The notes: generated by a model not told the origin, from the letters alone. A DNA stretch of 64,000 nt from Pseudomonas sp. GCEP-101 (GCF_025133575.1 NZ_CP104011.1:4038965-4102964), one strand, 5' to 3'; shown: positions 16,424 through 28,914, counted from the first letter of the stretch. Translations and numbers: made by a program.

Positions 16424-17146
16424 TCAGAGCGGGAAGGGGGCCTGCTGCATGCCCTGGTCGTCCGCTTCCAGGGCCCAGCCCTGGCTGTCCCAGTCGCCGA
16501 GGACGATGCGCCGCGCGGGGCGGCCGTCGACCTGCAGTTCATGGACGGCGGGGCGGTGCGTGTGTCCGTGGATCAGGATGCGCACACCCTTGTCGCGCAT
16601 GATGCGCTCCACTTCCGCCGGGGTGACGTCGACGATCTCGCTGGCCTTCATGCGCGTCTGCGCGCGGCTTTCCTTGCGCAGCTTGCGCGCCAGCTTGCGG
16701 CGGGTGGCCAGCGGCAGGTTGCGCAGGATGAACAGGCTCACCGGGTTGCGCAGCCAGCGGCGCAGCTTCATGTAGGCCGCGTCGAGGGTGCACAGGCTGT
16801 CGCCGTGCATCAGCAGGATCTTCTCGCCGCCCACCTCGATCAGGCTCGGGTCGCGCAGCAGGGTGCAACCGGCCTCGCGGCAGAAGGCCTGGCCGATCAG
16901 GAAGTCGCGATTGCCGTGCATCAGGTAGATGCGCGTACCGCTGTCGGACAGCTCACGCAGGGCGCGGGCGATGGCGTGCTGGAACTCATCCATGCCGTCG
17001 TCGCCGATCCAGGCTTCGAAGAAGTCGCCGAGGATGTACAGCGCCTGCGCCGTGCGGGCGCGGGTGGAGAGGAAATGCAAGAACGCCCGGGTGATATCCG
17101 GGCGTTCCGCTTCAAGATGCAGGTCCGAGATGAACAGGACGCTCAT
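16424..17146 (-). CDS. lpxH: UDP-2,3-diacylglucosamine pyrophosphohydrolase
   Basis: A 240-residue peripheral membrane enzyme of lipid A biosynthesis that cleaves UDP-2,3-diacylglucosamine to lipid X and UMP. The calcineurin-like metal ligands are all visible: D8/H10 (ISDLHL), D41 (LGDFFEAW), N79 (HGNRD), H114 (LMHGDS) and GHTHRP near 195. It starts 4 bp after the ppiB stop codon, so the two genes form an operon, as in P. aeruginosa. Confidence 0.96.
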   Translation of the reverse strand: MSVLFISDLHLEAERPDITRAFLHFLSTRARTAQALYILGDFFEAWIGDDGMDEFQHAIARALRELSDSGTRIYLMHGNRDFLIGQAFCREAGCTLLRDPSLIEVGGEKILLMHGDSLCTLDAAYMKLRRWLRNPVSLFILRNLPLATRRKLARKLRKESRAQTRMKASEIVDVTPAEVERIMRDKGVRILIHGHTHRPAVHELQVDGRPARRIVLGDWDSQGWALEADDQGMQQAPFPL

Positions 17147-17150
17147 CGAC

Positions 17151-17657
17151 TCACTCGCCGATGACTTCTGCTTTCTCGATGATCACGTCGTCGGCCGGTA
17201 CGTCTTGGTGGCCGGAGCGCATGGTGGTGGCGACGGTCTTGATCTTGTTGACCACGTCCATGCCGTCCTTCACTTCACCGAACACGCAGTAGCCCCAGCC
17301 CTGCACGGTCGGTGCGCTGTGGTTGAGGAAGTCGTTGTCGGCGACGTTGATGAAGAACTGCGCGCTGGCCGAATGCGGCTCCATGGTACGGGCCATGGCG
17401 ACGGTGCCGATCTTGTTGGCGACGCCATTGTTGGCTTCGTTCTTGATCGACTTGCGGGTGCTCTTCTGCTTCATGCCCGGCTCGAAACCGCCGCCCTGGA
17501 TCATGAAGTTGTTGATCACGCGGTGGAACACGGTGTTGTCGTAATGGCCGGCCTTCACGTACTCCTTGAAGTTGGCCACGGTTTCCGGCGCCTTGTCGTC
17601 GAGCAGTTCAAGGGTGATATCGCCGAAGTTGGTCTGCAGTTTGACGGTGGTAGTCAT
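17151..17657 (-). CDS. ppiB: Cytoplasmic peptidyl-prolyl isomerase, cyclophilin type
   Basis: A 168-residue cyclophilin that catalyses cis-trans isomerisation of prolyl bonds. The active-site segments [15 protein letters not shown] (H45, R46, F51, Q54) and [16 protein letters not shown] are conserved. There is no signal peptide, which fits the cytoplasmic PpiB type. It is divergent from glnS and immediately upstream of lpxH. Confidence 0.96.
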   Translation of the reverse strand: MTTTVKLQTNFGDITLELLDDKAPETVANFKEYVKAGHYDNTVFHRVINNFMIQGGGFEPGMKQKSTRKSIKNEANNGVANKIGTVAMARTMEPHSASAQFFINVADNDFLNHSAPTVQGWGYCVFGEVKDGMDVVNKIKTVATTMRSGHQDVPADDVIIEKAEVIGE

Positions 17658-17778
17658 CAGGGAATTCCGCTCGTTGGAAAAATCGAAGGCCTGTCAGGGG
17701 GTTGACAGCTTCGGCTATGATAAGCGCTTTGGTTTGGCTGGCCTACCCTGGCCGAACACCAGCATGATCAAGGACACC

Positions 17779-19461
17779 ATGAGCAAGCCTACCGCCGATA
17801 CGAAAGAAGCCACTGTTGCCGCCAACTTCCTGCGCCCGATCGTGGCGGCCGACCTGGAAAGTGGCAAGCACCAGAAAATCGTCACCCGCTTCCCGCCGGA
17901 GCCCAACGGCTACCTGCACATCGGCCATGCCAAGTCCATCTGTCTGAACTTCGGTCTGGCCAAGGAGTTCGGCGGTGACTGCCACCTGCGCTTCGACGAC
18001 ACCAACCCGGCGAAGGAAGATCAGGAATACATCGACGCCATCGAGGCCGATGTGAAGTGGCTGGGCTTCGAGTGGGCCGGCCAGGTGCGCTATGCCTCCA
18101 ACTACTTCGACCAGTTGCACGACTGGGCCGTGGACCTGATCAAGGCCGGCAAAGCGTTTGTCTGCGACCTGAACGCCGAGGAAATGCGTGCCTATCGCGG
18201 TTCGCTGACCGAACCGGGTAAGAACAGCCCCTTCCGCGACCGCTCGGTGGAAGAGAACCTGGACCTGTTCGCCCGCATGAAGGCCGGCGAATTCCCCGAC
18301 GGCGCCCGTTCGCTGCGCGCGAAGATCGACATGGCCTCGCCGAACATCAACCTGCGCGACCCGATCCTCTATCGCATCCGTCACGCCCATCACCACCAGA
18401 CCGGCGACAAGTGGTGCATCTACCCCAGCTACGACTTCACCCACGGTCAGTCGGACGCCATCGAGGGCATCACCCACTCCATCTGCACCCTGGAGTTCGA
18501 GGATCACCGTCCGCTGTACGAGTGGTTCCTGGCCAACCTGCCGGTACCGGCCCAGCCGCGCCAGTACGAATTCGCGCGCCTGAACCTGAACTACACCATC
18601 ACCAGCAAGCGCAAGCTCAAGCAACTGGTCGATGAAAACCACGTGAATGGCTGGGACGACCCGCGCATGTCGACCCTGTCCGGCTATCGCCGCCGTGGCT
18701 ACACCCCGGCCTCGATCCGTGCCTTCTGCGACATGATCGGCGTGAACCGCGCCGGCGGCGTGGTGGACATCGGCATGCTGGAATTCGCCATCCGTGACGA
18801 CCTCGATGCCAACGCCGGCCGCGCCATGTGCGTGCTGAAGCCGCTGAAAGTGGTGATCACCAACTACCCGGAAGGCCAGGTCGAGAACCTCGAACTGCCG
18901 CGCCATCCGAAGCAGGACATGGGCGTGCGCGTACTGCCGTTCAGCCGCGAGATCTATATCGACGCCAGCGACTTCGAAGAAGTCCCGCCGGCCGGCTACA
19001 AGCGCCTGATCCCGGGCGGCGAAGTCCGCCTGCGCGGCAGCTACGTGATCCGCGCCGACGAGGCGATCAAGGATGCCGCCGGCAACATCGTCGAACTGCG
19101 TTGCAGCTACGACGAGAACACCCTGGGCAAGAACCCCGAGGGCCGCAAGGTCAAGGGCGTGATCCACTGGGTGCCGGCCGCCGAGAGCGTCGAGTGCGAA
19201 GTGCGCCTGTACGACCGCCTGTTCCGCTCCGCCAACCCGGAGAAATCGGAAGAGGGCGGCAGCTTCCTCGACAACATCAACCCCGACTCCCTGGTGGTGC
19301 TCAAGGGCTGCCGCGCCGAGCCGTCGCTGGCCAGTGCCACGGCCGAGGATCGCTTCCAGTTCGAGCGCGAAGGCTACTTCTGCGTGGATTCCAAGGATTC
19401 CACCGCTGATGCGCTGGTCTTCAATCGCACCGTGACCCTGCGCGATTCCTGGGGGCAGTAA
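17779..19461 (+). CDS. glnS: Glutaminyl-tRNA synthetase
   Basis: A 560-residue class I aminoacyl-tRNA synthetase charging tRNA-Gln. The HIGH motif is at 47–50 ([15 protein letters not shown]), and the KMSKS equivalent ITSKRKL is near 273. The C-terminal beta-barrel anticodon-binding domain is complete, ending VTLRDSWGQ. The ATG at 17779 follows AAGGA; a Met five codons earlier (17764) lacks a suitable site. cysS follows after 3 bp, forming a two-synthetase operon. Confidence 0.97.
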   Translation: MSKPTADTKEATVAANFLRPIVAADLESGKHQKIVTRFPPEPNGYLHIGHAKSICLNFGLAKEFGGDCHLRFDDTNPAKEDQEYIDAIEADVKWLGFEWAGQVRYASNYFDQLHDWAVDLIKAGKAFVCDLNAEEMRAYRGSLTEPGKNSPFRDRSVEENLDLFARMKAGEFPDGARSLRAKIDMASPNINLRDPILYRIRHAHHHQTGDKWCIYPSYDFTHGQSDAIEGITHSICTLEFEDHRPLYEWFLANLPVPAQPRQYEFARLNLNYTITSKRKLKQLVDENHVNGWDDPRMSTLSGYRRRGYTPASIRAFCDMIGVNRAGGVVDIGMLEFAIRDDLDANAGRAMCVLKPLKVVITNYPEGQVENLELPRHPKQDMGVRVLPFSREIYIDASDFEEVPPAGYKRLIPGGEVRLRGSYVIRADEAIKDAAGNIVELRCSYDENTLGKNPEGRKVKGVIHWVPAAESVECEVRLYDRLFRSANPEKSEEGGSFLDNINPDSLVVLKGCRAEPSLASATAEDRFQFEREGYFCVDSKDSTADALVFNRTVTLRDSWGQ

Positions 19462-19464
19462 GGG

Positions 19465-20853
<1,389 letters not shown>

Positions 20854-20868
20854 TCGCCCCCGGAAATG

Positions 20869-20895
20869 AAAAAGGCCGCTGATCAGCGGCCTTTT
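20869..20895 (+). terminator. Bidirectional terminator between cysS and folD
   Basis: AAAAAGGCCGCTG / CAGCGGCCTTTTT forms a near-perfect stem between the convergent genes, with A and T tracts on either side. Confidence 0.88.
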
Positions 20896-20913
20896 TCTTG
20901 TCCGTCGCCAGCG

Positions 20914-21768
20914 TCAGGGATGCAGGTGCTCGGCGGCGTACAGGGTGTTTTCCAGCAGGCAGGCGCGGGTCATCGGGCCGACGCCGCCCGGCACCGGGGT
21001 GATCCAGCTGGCGCGTTCGGCGGCCACGTCGTACTCCACGTCGCCCACCAGCTTGCCGTCGGCCTGGCGGTTGATGCCCACGTCGATGACGATGGCGCCT
21101 TCTTTGATCCACTCGCCCTTGACCAGGCCCGGCTTGCCGGCGGCCACGACCACCAGGTCGGCGCGGCGGACGTGATCGGCCAGGTCGCGGGTGAAGCGGT
21201 GGGTCACGGTGACGGTGCAGCCGCCCAGCAGCAGTTCCAGGGCCATGGGGCGGCCGACGATGTTCGAGGCGCCGACGACGACCGCGTCCATGCCGTACAG
21301 ATCGACACCGGTGCTTTGCAGCAGGGTCATGATGCCTTTCGGGGTGCATGGGCGCAGCAGCGGAATGCGCTGGGCCAGGCGACCGATATTGAAGGGGTGG
21401 AAACCGTCCACGTCCTTGTCCGGGCTGATGCGCTCCAGCAACTGGGAGGCGTCCAGGTGGGCGGGCAGGGGCAACTGCACGAGGATGCCGTCGATGGCCG
21501 GATCGGCGTTCAGGCGGTCGATCAGTGCCAGCAATTCATCCTGGGTGGTGCTGGCGGGGAGGTCGTACGCCTGCGAGAGGAAGCCGACCTCTTCACAGTC
21601 CTTGCGCTTGTGCGCGACATAGACCTGAGAGGCGGGGTCGCTACCGACCAGGATCACTGCCAGGCCGGGAATGCGCAGTCCTTGCTGGCGGCGTTCATTG
21701 ACGCGTTGGGCAATCTGCTGGCGGAGGCTGGCGGCGATCGCTTTGCCGTCGATCAGTTTTGCAGTCAT
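20914..21768 (-). CDS. folD: Methylenetetrahydrofolate dehydrogenase/cyclohydrolase
   Basis: A 284-residue bifunctional cytoplasmic enzyme of one-carbon metabolism, converting 5,10-methylene-THF to 10-formyl-THF with NADP+. Catalytic Y50 and K54 sit in [22 protein letters not shown] near 121, the dinucleotide motif [10 protein letters not shown] and the signature [10 protein letters not shown] are present. Start ATG 21768 ([12 protein letters not shown]) fits the family length; the upstream in-frame extension is not conserved. No good ribosome site is visible. Confidence 0.96.
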   Translation of the reverse strand: MTAKLIDGKAIAASLRQQIAQRVNERRQQGLRIPGLAVILVGSDPASQVYVAHKRKDCEEVGFLSQAYDLPASTTQDELLALIDRLNADPAIDGILVQLPLPAHLDASQLLERISPDKDVDGFHPFNIGRLAQRIPLLRPCTPKGIMTLLQSTGVDLYGMDAVVVGASNIVGRPMALELLLGGCTVTVTHRFTRDLADHVRRADLVVVAAGKPGLVKGEWIKEGAIVIDVGINRQADGKLVGDVEYDVAAERASWITPVPGGVGPMTRACLLENTLYAAEHLHP

Positions 21769-21900
21769 GTCGGGGGGATAACCATTAAGGCGGGTGAAAA
21801 GAAGGCGCGCATTTTCGCACGCTGCCTCCATTAGGCAAAGGCGGGCACCCCTGATTTGCCGTAACTCCTTTATCTCTTTGAATTTTTTTTAAAAAAGTTG

Positions 21901-21929
21901 TTGACGGGGTAGGGGCTCATCGATAACAT
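21901..21929 (+). promoter_or_regulatory. Sigma-70 promoter of the tRNA operon
   Basis: TTGACG (21901–21906), a 17-bp spacer and TAACAT (21924–21929) are followed by a GC-rich discriminator (GCGCCCCGC) typical of stringently controlled stable-RNA promoters. An A/T tract lies directly upstream (21881–21898) and could serve as an UP element. Confidence 0.75.
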
Positions 21930-22029
21930 GCGCCCCGCTTGCCGAGCACAGCCTGAAACACGAAAGAGGCGGTGCCAACCGATCCGGTGGTTCCACTGGG
22001 TCTGCTTAGCAAGGGTTGCCGCCACTAAA

Positions 22030-22106
22030 GCGCCCGTAGCTCAGCTGGATAGAGCATCCGCCTTCTAAGCGGATGGTCGCAGGTTCGAGTCCTGCCGGGT
22101 GCGCCA
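22030..22106 (+). tRNA. tRNA-Arg(TCT)
   Basis: A 77-nt cloverleaf with acceptor stem GCGCCCG/CGGGTGC (one G-U pair) and anticodon loop CTTCTAA giving anticodon TCT (reads AGA). The T-arm is AGGTTCGAGTCCT and CCA is encoded. First gene of the tRNA operon. Confidence 0.97.
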
Positions 22107-22136
22107 AGTGGCGTTCGGTACAAGCAAGTGTAATAT

Positions 22137-22213
22137 GGTGGGCGTAGCTCAGTTGGTAGAGCACAGGATTGTGGCTCCTGGTGTCGTGGGTTCGATTCCC
22201 ATCGTCCACCCCA
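22137..22213 (+). tRNA. tRNA-His(GTG)
   Basis: The cloverleaf has the extra 5' G (-1) paired to C73 that marks tRNA-His. Anticodon GTG lies in loop TTGTGGC, the T-arm is GGGTTCGATTCCC and CCA is encoded. Confidence 0.97.
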
Positions 22214-22265
22214 TATTCCGAAGCGCCAGGCCCAGAGCCTGGCGTTTTCGTTTCTGCGGTACCCT

Positions 22266-22350
22266 GCGGACGTGGTGAAATTGGTAGACACGCTGGATTT
22301 AGGTTCCAGTGGCGCAAGCTGTGAGAGTTCGAGTCTCTCCGTCCGCACCA
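22266..22350 (+). tRNA. tRNA-Leu(TAG)
   Basis: An 85-nt type II tRNA with a long variable arm. The anticodon stem-loop CTGGA-TTTAGGT-TCCAG gives anticodon TAG (reads CUA and related codons). Acceptor is GCGGACG/CGTCCGC and CCA is encoded. Confidence 0.97.
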
Positions 22351-22402
22351 TCTTCTTTCCATAAGCTCTCGCATCCGTGAATTTTCGCAGCTTCCAGCCA
22401 GG

Positions 22403-22431
22403 GTGACTTCTGCATTTCTAGCTACTAGAAT
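22403..22431 (+). promoter_or_regulatory. Putative sigma-70 promoter of tig
   Basis: GTGACT (22403–22408), a 17-bp spacer and TAGAAT (22426–22431) stand 62 bp before the tig start. The -35 box is weak. Read-through from the tRNA operon is an alternative source of tig transcript. Confidence 0.4.
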
Positions 22432-22492
22432 GCTTGCCCTTGATTCTGGGAGCCGGAAGGACCGGCTTACGTCTGTGCCACGAGGAATATCC

Positions 22493-23803
22493 ATGCAAGT
22501 TTCCGTTGAAAGCACCTCCGCTCTTGAGCGCCGCATGACCGTTGGCGTGCCGGCCGAGCGCATCGAGACCGAAGTCAACAAGCGTCTGCAGCAGACCGCT
22601 CGTCGCGCCAAGGTTCCTGGCTTCCGTCCCGGCAAGGTGCCGATGAGCGTGATCCGTCAGCGCTACGAAGCCGCCGCTCGTCAGGAAGCCCTCGGTGACC
22701 TGATCCAGGAAACCTTCTACGAAGCCGTGGTCGAGCAGAAGCTGAACCCGGCCGGCGCTCCCTCCGTCGAGCCGAAAGTGTTCGAAAAGGAGAAGGGCCT
22801 CGAGTACATCGCAACCTTCGAAGTCTTCCCCGAGTTCAAGGTTGCCGATTTCGACGGCATCAAGGTTGAGCGTCTGCAGGCCGACGTGGCCGATGCCGAC
22901 CTCGACAACATGCTGGAAATCCTGCGCAAGCAGAACACCCGCTTCGAAATCGTCGACCGCGCCGCGCAGAACGACGACCAGGTGAACATCGACTTCGTCG
23001 GCAAGATCGACGGCGAAGCCTTTGCTGGCGGTTCCGCCAAGGGCACCCTGCTGGTGCTGGGCTCCGGCCGCATGATCCCGGGCTTCGAAGAAGGCCTGGT
23101 CGGCGCCAAGGCCGGTGAGGAGCGCGTTCTGAACGTGACCTTCCCCGAGGACTACCAGAACCTGGACCTGGCTGGCAAAGCCGCCGAGTTCACCGCTACC
23201 GTCAACAGCGTTGCCGAGCCGAAGCTGCCGGAACTGAACGAAGAGTTCTTCGCTCTGTTCGGCGTGAAGGAAAGCACCCTGGAAGGCTTCCGCGCCGAAG
23301 TTCGCAAGAACATGGAGCGTGAACTGCGTCAGGCCATCAAGTCCAAGGTGAAGAACCAGGTGATGGAAGGTCTGGTCGAGACCAACCCGATCGAAGTGCC
23401 GAAAGCGCTGATCAGCAACGAAGTCGATCGTCTGCGCGTCCAGGCTGTCCAGCAGTTCGGTGGCAACATCAAGCCCGACCAACTGCCGGCCGAGCTGTTC
23501 GAAGAGCAGGCCAAGCGCCGCGTGGTGCTGGGTCTGATCGTCGCCGAGCTGGTCAAGCAGCACGAACTGAAGGCTGACGAAGCCCGCGTTCGCGAAATGA
23601 TCGAGGAAATGGCTTCCGCTTATCAGGAGCCGGAACAAGTTGTTGCCTGGTACTACAAGAACGACCAGCAGCTGAACGAAGTTCGTTCGGTTGTACTGGA
23701 AGAACAAGTTGTAGATACTGTCCTGCAGAAGGCCAATGTGACCGACAAGCAGGTATCCTACGAAGACGCGGTCAAGCCTGCAGAAGCTCCGCAAGCGGCC
23801 TGA
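22493..23803 (+). CDS. tig: Trigger factor
   Basis: A 436-residue ribosome-associated chaperone and peptidyl-prolyl isomerase. The N-terminal ribosome-binding domain contains the GFRPGKVP signature ([19 protein letters not shown]). The FKBP-like domain (about 150–245) begins near [15 protein letters not shown], and the C-terminal helical chaperone domain follows. Start ATG 22493 is preceded by GAGGAA; the frame is open further upstream but unsupported. It heads the tig-clpP-clpX-lon protein-quality block. Confidence 0.97.
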   Translation: MQVSVESTSALERRMTVGVPAERIETEVNKRLQQTARRAKVPGFRPGKVPMSVIRQRYEAAARQEALGDLIQETFYEAVVEQKLNPAGAPSVEPKVFEKEKGLEYIATFEVFPEFKVADFDGIKVERLQADVADADLDNMLEILRKQNTRFEIVDRAAQNDDQVNIDFVGKIDGEAFAGGSAKGTLLVLGSGRMIPGFEEGLVGAKAGEERVLNVTFPEDYQNLDLAGKAAEFTATVNSVAEPKLPELNEEFFALFGVKESTLEGFRAEVRKNMERELRQAIKSKVKNQVMEGLVETNPIEVPKALISNEVDRLRVQAVQQFGGNIKPDQLPAELFEEQAKRRVVLGLIVAELVKQHELKADEARVREMIEEMASAYQEPEQVVAWYYKNDQQLNEVRSVVLEEQVVDTVLQKANVTDKQVSYEDAVKPAEAPQAA

Positions 23804-23824
23804 TCCAACGCTTCGTTCGATTGT

Positions 23825-23852
23825 CACAAGCCAGCCTTCGGGCTGGCTTGTG
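23825..23852 (+). terminator. Strong hairpin between tig and clpP
   Basis: CACAAGCCAGCC-TTCG-GGCTGGCTTGTG is a perfect 12-bp stem with a stabilising UUCG loop. No U-tract follows directly (TTTTTT comes about 20 nt later), so it may act as a 3'-end stabiliser or partial terminator rather than a full terminator. Confidence 0.6.
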
Positions 23853-23896
23853 CGTCTATACAGACATGATTTTTTATTAGGGAGTGATCGTCGGAC

Positions 23897-24535
23897 ATGC
23901 ATAATCCTTATATGCCGCAAGTTCCGAACATTCAGGCCGCTGGTGGTCTGGTGCCGATGGTGGTGGAGCAATCCGCCCGCGGTGAGCGTTCCTACGACAT
24001 CTATTCGCGCCTGCTGAAGGAGCGGATCATCTTCCTGGTCGGCCAGGTCGAGGACTACATGGCCAACCTCGTGGTGGCCCAACTGCTGTTCCTCGAAGCC
24101 GAGAACCCGGACAAGGACATCCACCTCTACATCAACTCCCCGGGTGGTTCCGTGACTGCCGGCATGTCGATCTACGACACCATGCAGTTCATCAAGCCGG
24201 ACGTTTCCACCATCTGCGTGGGCCAGGCGTGCAGCATGGGCGCCCTGCTGCTGGCTGGCGGTGCCGCTGGCAAGCGCTACTGCCTGCCGCACTCGCGCAT
24301 GATGATCCACCAGCCGCTGGGCGGTTTCCAGGGCCAGGCCTCGGACATCGAGATCCATGCCAAGGAAATCTTGTTCATCAAGGAGCGCCTGAACCAGGTG
24401 CTGGCGCACCACACCGGCCAGCCGCTGGACGTCATCGCCCGCGATACCGACCGTGACCGCTTCATGAGCGGTGACGAAGCCGTCAAATACGGTCTGATCG
24501 ATCAGGTCTTCACTCAGCGTCCTTCTGCCGCCTGA
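23897..24535 (+). CDS. clpP: ATP-dependent Clp protease proteolytic subunit
   Basis: A 212-residue serine protease that forms the 14-subunit chamber used with ClpX or ClpA. The catalytic triad is visible as S113 (GQACSMGA), H138 (MMIHQP) and D187 (DTDRDRF). A short N-terminal propeptide precedes [11 protein letters not shown]. It is followed by clpX after about 107 bp. Confidence 0.97.
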   Translation: MHNPYMPQVPNIQAAGGLVPMVVEQSARGERSYDIYSRLLKERIIFLVGQVEDYMANLVVAQLLFLEAENPDKDIHLYINSPGGSVTAGMSIYDTMQFIKPDVSTICVGQACSMGALLLAGGAAGKRYCLPHSRMMIHQPLGGFQGQASDIEIHAKEILFIKERLNQVLAHHTGQPLDVIARDTDRDRFMSGDEAVKYGLIDQVFTQRPSAA

Positions 24536-24642
24536 GTCTCTCCGCTGTACCGCGGCCGGTAATCCGGCCGCTCGCGGGCTTGAAAATGCCTGCGAATGCC
24601 TTCATCTTGTCCTTCACGTATATCCCCGATTGGAACGATCGA

Positions 24643-25923
24643 ATGACTGACACCCGCAACGGCGAGGACAACGGCAAGCTGCTGTATTGCTCCTTCTGCG
24701 GCAAGAGCCAGCACGAAGTGCGCAAGTTGATTGCCGGCCCCTCGGTCTTTATCTGCGACGAGTGCGTCGACCTGTGCAATGACATCATCCGTGAGGAGGT
24801 GCAGGAAGCACAGGCGGAGAGCAGTGCGCACAAGCTACCGGCGCCGAAAGAGATCCGCACCATCCTCGATCAGTACGTGATCGGCCAGGAACGTGCCAAG
24901 AAAACCCTGGCAGTAGCGGTGTACAACCACTACAAGCGCCTGAACCAGCGTGAGCGCAAGGACGACGTCGAACTGGGCAAGAGTAACATCCTGCTCATTG
25001 GCCCGACCGGCTCGGGCAAGACCCTGCTGGCCGAGACCCTGGCGCGCCTGCTCAATGTTCCCTTCACCATCGCCGATGCCACCACCCTCACCGAGGCGGG
25101 CTACGTAGGCGAAGACGTCGAGAACATCATCCAGAAGCTGCTGCAGAAGTGCGACTACGATGTCGAAAAGGCCCAGATGGGCATCGTCTACATCGACGAA
25201 ATCGACAAGATCTCGCGTAAATCCGACAACCCGTCGATCACCCGCGACGTGTCCGGCGAAGGCGTTCAGCAGGCGCTGCTGAAGCTGATCGAAGGTACCG
25301 TGGCTTCCGTACCGCCCCAAGGCGGCCGCAAGCACCCGCAGCAGGAGTTCCTGCAGGTCGACACCCGCAACATCCTGTTCATCTGCGGTGGCGCGTTCGC
25401 CGGCCTGGAAAAGGTCATCCAGAACCGTTCCACCAAGGGCGGCATCGGCTTCAACGCCGAAGTTCGCAGCCAGGAAGCAGGCAAGAAGGTGGGCGAGGCG
25501 CTGCGTGAGGTCGAGCCGGAAGACCTGGTGAAATTCGGCCTGATCCCCGAGTTTGTCGGCCGTCTGCCGATCATCGCGACCCTCGACGAGCTGGACGAAG
25601 CTGCGCTGATGCAGATTCTGACCGAGCCGAAGAACGCGCTGACCAAGCAGTACGCCAAGCTCTTCGAAATGGAAGGCGTGGACCTCGAGTTCCGCCCCGA
25701 CGCGCTCAAGGCCGTCGCTCGTCGCGCGCTGGAGCGCAAGACCGGCGCCCGTGGCCTGCGTTCCATCCTCGAAGGCATCCTGCTCGATACCATGTACGAG
25801 ATCCCCTCGCAGAACGACGTCAGCAAGGTGGTGATCGACGAAAGCGTCATCGAGGGCTCCTCCCAGCCGCTGCTGATCTACGAGAACAGCGAGCAGCCGG
25901 CCAAGGCTGCACCTGACGCCTGA
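24643..25923 (+). CDS. clpX: ATP-dependent Clp protease ATP-binding subunit ClpX
   Basis: A 426-residue AAA+ unfoldase that feeds substrates to ClpP. The N-terminal zinc domain has C16, C19, C38 and C41. Walker A GPTGSGKT (about 120), the GYVG pore loop, Walker B VYIDEIDK and the RKH substrate loop ([10 protein letters not shown]) are all present. ATG 24643 gives the usual family length; the ribosome site is weak, and an upstream in-frame start at 24580 would add 21 non-conserved residues. A terminator follows. Confidence 0.97.
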   Translation: MTDTRNGEDNGKLLYCSFCGKSQHEVRKLIAGPSVFICDECVDLCNDIIREEVQEAQAESSAHKLPAPKEIRTILDQYVIGQERAKKTLAVAVYNHYKRLNQRERKDDVELGKSNILLIGPTGSGKTLLAETLARLLNVPFTIADATTLTEAGYVGEDVENIIQKLLQKCDYDVEKAQMGIVYIDEIDKISRKSDNPSITRDVSGEGVQQALLKLIEGTVASVPPQGGRKHPQQEFLQVDTRNILFICGGAFAGLEKVIQNRSTKGGIGFNAEVRSQEAGKKVGEALREVEPEDLVKFGLIPEFVGRLPIIATLDELDEAALMQILTEPKNALTKQYAKLFEMEGVDLEFRPDALKAVARRALERKTGARGLRSILEGILLDTMYEIPSQNDVSKVVIDESVIEGSSQPLLIYENSEQPAKAAPDA

Positions 25924-25929
25924 AACCAG

Positions 25930-25952
25930 AAGGGGCCCTAGGGCCCCTTTTT
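25930..25952 (+). terminator. Intrinsic terminator of clpX
   Basis: AAGGGGCCC-ta-GGGCCCCTT followed by a T-run. It separates clpX from the lon promoter. Confidence 0.88.
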
Positions 25953-25969
25953 CCTTCCCATCTACCGCG

Positions 25970-25998
25970 CTTGTTTTTTCCCAGCCCTAACCCCATCT
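25970..25998 (+). promoter_or_regulatory. Sigma-32 (heat-shock) type promoter of lon
   Basis: CTTGTTT (25970–25976), a 14-bp spacer and CCCCATCT (25991–25998) match the RpoH consensus CTTGAAA-N11-16-CCCCATNT closely, 59 bp before the lon start codon. lon is a heat-shock gene in related bacteria. Confidence 0.72.
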
Positions 25999-26056
25999 TA
26001 GGCCGAAGGGTCCAATCCCATCGTTTTGGCCAAGTGCCGCTGTAGAGCCGAATATC

Positions 26057-28453
26057 ATGAAAACACTCGTCGAGTTGCCCCTGCTCCCCCTGCGTGACGT
26101 AGTGGTGTATCCGCACATGGTCATCCCGCTTTTCGTGGGCCGTGAGAAATCCATCGAGGCCCTCGAGGCTGCCATGACCAGCGACAAGCAGATCCTGTTG
26201 CTGGCGCAGAAGAACCCGGCCGACGACGACCCGGGTGCGGACGGCCTGTACCGCATGGGTACCGTGGCCACCGTCCTGCAATTGCTGAAGCTGCCCGATG
26301 GCACCGTCAAGGTGCTGGTGGAGGGCGAGCAGCGCGGCCAGGTCGAGCGCTTCATCGACGAGGAAGCCTACTGCCGCGCCGAGGTGTCGATCATCGACGA
26401 GGCCTCGGTCGGCGAGCGCGAATCCGAAGTCTTCACCCGCAGCCTGCTCAGCCAGTTCGAGCAATACGTGCAATTGGGCAAGAAGGTTCCCGCCGAAGTC
26501 CTGTCCTCGCTCAACAGCATCGATGAGCCGGGCCGCCTGGTGGACACCATGGCCGCCCACATGGCGCTGAAGATCGAGCAGAAGCAGGAAATCCTCGAAA
26601 TCACCGAGCTGTCGGCCCGCGTCGAGCACGTGCTGGCCATGCTGGATGCCGAGATCGACCTGCTGCAGGTCGAGAAGCGCATCCGCGGCCGCGTGAAGAA
26701 GCAGATGGAGCGCAGCCAGCGCGAGTACTACCTCAACGAACAGATGAAGGCCATCCAGAAAGAACTGGGTGACATCGACGAGGGCCATAACGAAGTCGAG
26801 GAGCTGAAGAAGCGCATCGACGCCGCCGGCCTGACCAAGGAAGCCCTGGCCAAGGCCACTGCGGAGCTGAACAAGCTCAAGCAGATGTCGCCGATGTCCG
26901 CCGAGGCGACCGTCGTGCGTTCGTACATCGACTGGCTGGTGAACGTGCCGTGGAAGGCCGAGAGCAAGGTGCGCCACGACCTGGACAAGGCCGAGGACAT
27001 TCTCGATGCCGACCACTACGGCCTGGAGGAGGTCAAGGAGCGCATTCTCGAGTACCTCGCCGTGCAGAAGCGCGTGAAGAAGCTGAAAGGCCCGGTGCTC
27101 TGCCTGGTTGGCCCGCCCGGTGTGGGCAAGACCTCGCTGGCCGAGTCCATCGCCCGCGCGACCAACCGCAAGTTCGTGCGCATGGCCCTGGGTGGCGTGC
27201 GTGACGAAGCCGAGATTCGCGGCCACCGCCGGACCTACATCGGTTCCATGCCCGGTCGTCTGATTCAGAAAATGACCAAGGTCGGCGTGCGCAACCCGCT
27301 GTTCCTCCTGGACGAGATCGACAAGATGGGCAGCGACATGCGGGGCGATCCCGCCTCGGCGCTGCTGGAAGTGCTCGATCCGGAGCAGAACCACAACTTC
27401 AACGACCACTACCTCGAAGTCGACTACGACCTCTCCGACGTGATGTTCCTTTGCACGGCCAACTCCATGAACATTCCGGCGCCGCTGCTGGACCGCATGG
27501 AAGTCATCCGCCTGCCGGGTTACACCGAAGACGAGAAGATCAACATCGCTTCGAAATATCTTGTACCGAAACAAACCGCGGCCAATGGTCTCAAGAAGGG
27601 CGAGCTGGTCTTCGAGGAAGCGGCGACCCGCGACATCATTCGCTACTACACCCGCGAAGCCGGTGTGCGCAGCCTCGAACGCCAGATCGCCAAGGTCTGC
27701 CGCAAGGCGGTCAAGGACGGCGGCAAGGCCAAGCGCATCGACGCCGTGGTGACCCCGGATTCGCTGGAAAACTACCTGGGCGTGCGCAAGTTCCGCTATG
27801 GCCTGGCCGAGCAGCAGGACCAGATCGGCCAGGTGACCGGCCTTGCCTGGACTCAGGTGGGCGGCGAGCTGCTGACCATCGAATCGGCCATGGTTCCGGG
27901 CAAGGGCGCGCTGACCAAGACCGGCTCCCTGGGCGACGTCATGGCGGAATCCATCACCGCTGCGCTGACCGTGGTTCGTAGTCGTTCGAAAAGCCTAGGC
28001 ATCGCCCCGGACTTCCACGAGAAGCACGACATTCACATCCATGTGCCGGAGGGTGCGACGCCCAAGGACGGCCCCAGCGCGGGCATCGGCATGTGCACCG
28101 CCCTGGTCTCGGCGATCACGCAGATTCCGGTCCGCGCCGACGTGGCCATGACCGGTGAAATCACCCTGCGGGGTCAGGTGCTGGCCATTGGCGGTCTGAA
28201 GGAAAAACTTCTCGCGGCGCACCGGGGTGGAATCAAGACTGTGATCATTCCCGAGGAAAACGTACGGGACCTTAGGGAAATTCCGGATAATATTAAGGCC
28301 GATCTCGTTATTAAACCGGTTAAATGGATTGACGAGGTCCTGCAAATTGCGCTGCAATACGCCCCGGAGCCCTTGCCCGATGCGGCTCCCGAGATGGTTG
28401 CAAAGGATGAGAAGCGCGAGTCTGATTCCAAGGAGCGAATCAGCACGCATTAG
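26057..28453 (+). CDS. lon: ATP-dependent Lon protease
   Basis: A 798-residue AAA+ serine protease that degrades misfolded and regulatory proteins in the cytoplasm. An N-terminal Lon substrate domain (about 1–200) and coiled coil are followed by the AAA+ module with Walker A GPPGVGKT (about 352–359) and Walker B FLLDEIDK. The protease domain has the catalytic dyad S674 (KDGPSAGIG) and K717 (GGLKEK). The last roughly 200 bp use many codons rare elsewhere in the gene (see findings). Confidence 0.98.
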   Translation: MKTLVELPLLPLRDVVVYPHMVIPLFVGREKSIEALEAAMTSDKQILLLAQKNPADDDPGADGLYRMGTVATVLQLLKLPDGTVKVLVEGEQRGQVERFIDEEAYCRAEVSIIDEASVGERESEVFTRSLLSQFEQYVQLGKKVPAEVLSSLNSIDEPGRLVDTMAAHMALKIEQKQEILEITELSARVEHVLAMLDAEIDLLQVEKRIRGRVKKQMERSQREYYLNEQMKAIQKELGDIDEGHNEVEELKKRIDAAGLTKEALAKATAELNKLKQMSPMSAEATVVRSYIDWLVNVPWKAESKVRHDLDKAEDILDADHYGLEEVKERILEYLAVQKRVKKLKGPVLCLVGPPGVGKTSLAESIARATNRKFVRMALGGVRDEAEIRGHRRTYIGSMPGRLIQKMTKVGVRNPLFLLDEIDKMGSDMRGDPASALLEVLDPEQNHNFNDHYLEVDYDLSDVMFLCTANSMNIPAPLLDRMEVIRLPGYTEDEKINIASKYLVPKQTAANGLKKGELVFEEAATRDIIRYYTREAGVRSLERQIAKVCRKAVKDGGKAKRIDAVVTPDSLENYLGVRKFRYGLAEQQDQIGQVTGLAWTQVGGELLTIESAMVPGKGALTKTGSLGDVMAESITAALTVVRSRSKSLGIAPDFHEKHDIHIHVPEGATPKDGPSAGIGMCTALVSAITQIPVRADVAMTGEITLRGQVLAIGGLKEKLLAAHRGGIKTVIIPEENVRDLREIPDNIKADLVIKPVKWIDEVLQIALQYAPEPLPDAAPEMVAKDEKRESDSKERISTH

Positions 28454-28466
28454 TTGGGGGGCTTTC

Positions 28467-28496
28467 TTGACACTGTTTTTGAGCCCTTGTTATAAA
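28467..28496 (+). promoter_or_regulatory. Strong sigma-70 promoter of hupB
   Basis: A perfect TTGACA (28467–28472), an 18-bp spacer and TATAAA (28491–28496) begin 13 bp after the lon stop codon. This suits the very high expression expected for an HU gene. The leader to hupB is about 85 nt. Confidence 0.82.
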
Positions 28497-28589
28497 GCGG
28501 CACTTGCTTTGTCAGTTGGCAAACCAGCACCTGCTTTTGCTTACACCTAACACATAGAAACATACTCAACAGAAATAAGGGGACTTAGA

Positions 28590-28862
28590 GTGAACAAGTC
28601 GGAACTGATCGATGCTATCGCCGCATCTGCTGATATCCCGAAAGCTGTTGCCGGTCGCGCTCTGGACGCGGTGATCGAGTCCGTAACTGGCGCCCTGAAG
28701 GCTGGTGACTCCGTCGTACTGGTCGGCTTCGGCACCTTCGCTGTCAAAGAGCGTGCTGCTCGCACCGGTCGCAACCCGCAAACCGGCAAGCCGATCAAAA
28801 TCGCTGCTGCTAAGATCCCGGGCTTCAAGGCCGGTAAAGCCCTCAAGGACGCTGTCAACTAA
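28590..28862 (+). CDS. hupB: DNA-binding protein HU, beta type
   Basis: A 90-residue histone-like nucleoid protein that binds and bends DNA as a dimer. The whole HU fold is present: [15 protein letters not shown] at the start, [21 protein letters not shown] (DNA-binding arm with the NPQTG turn), ending [11 protein letters not shown]. The start is GTG at 28590 after AAGGGGA. Confidence 0.97.
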   Translation: MNKSELIDAIAASADIPKAVAGRALDAVIESVTGALKAGDSVVLVGFGTFAVKERAARTGRNPQTGKPIKIAAAKIPGFKAGKALKDAVN

Positions 28863-28914
28863 GCGTCTTTTTGGACTTGACCTGGGCCGGTTCAACCTCG
28901 GTTGGGCCGGTCAC

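Noticed and set aside
28517..28534. Sigma-54-like TGGCA…TGC before hupB
   Set aside because: The GG to GC spacing is 13 bp, and a near-perfect sigma-70 promoter lies just upstream.
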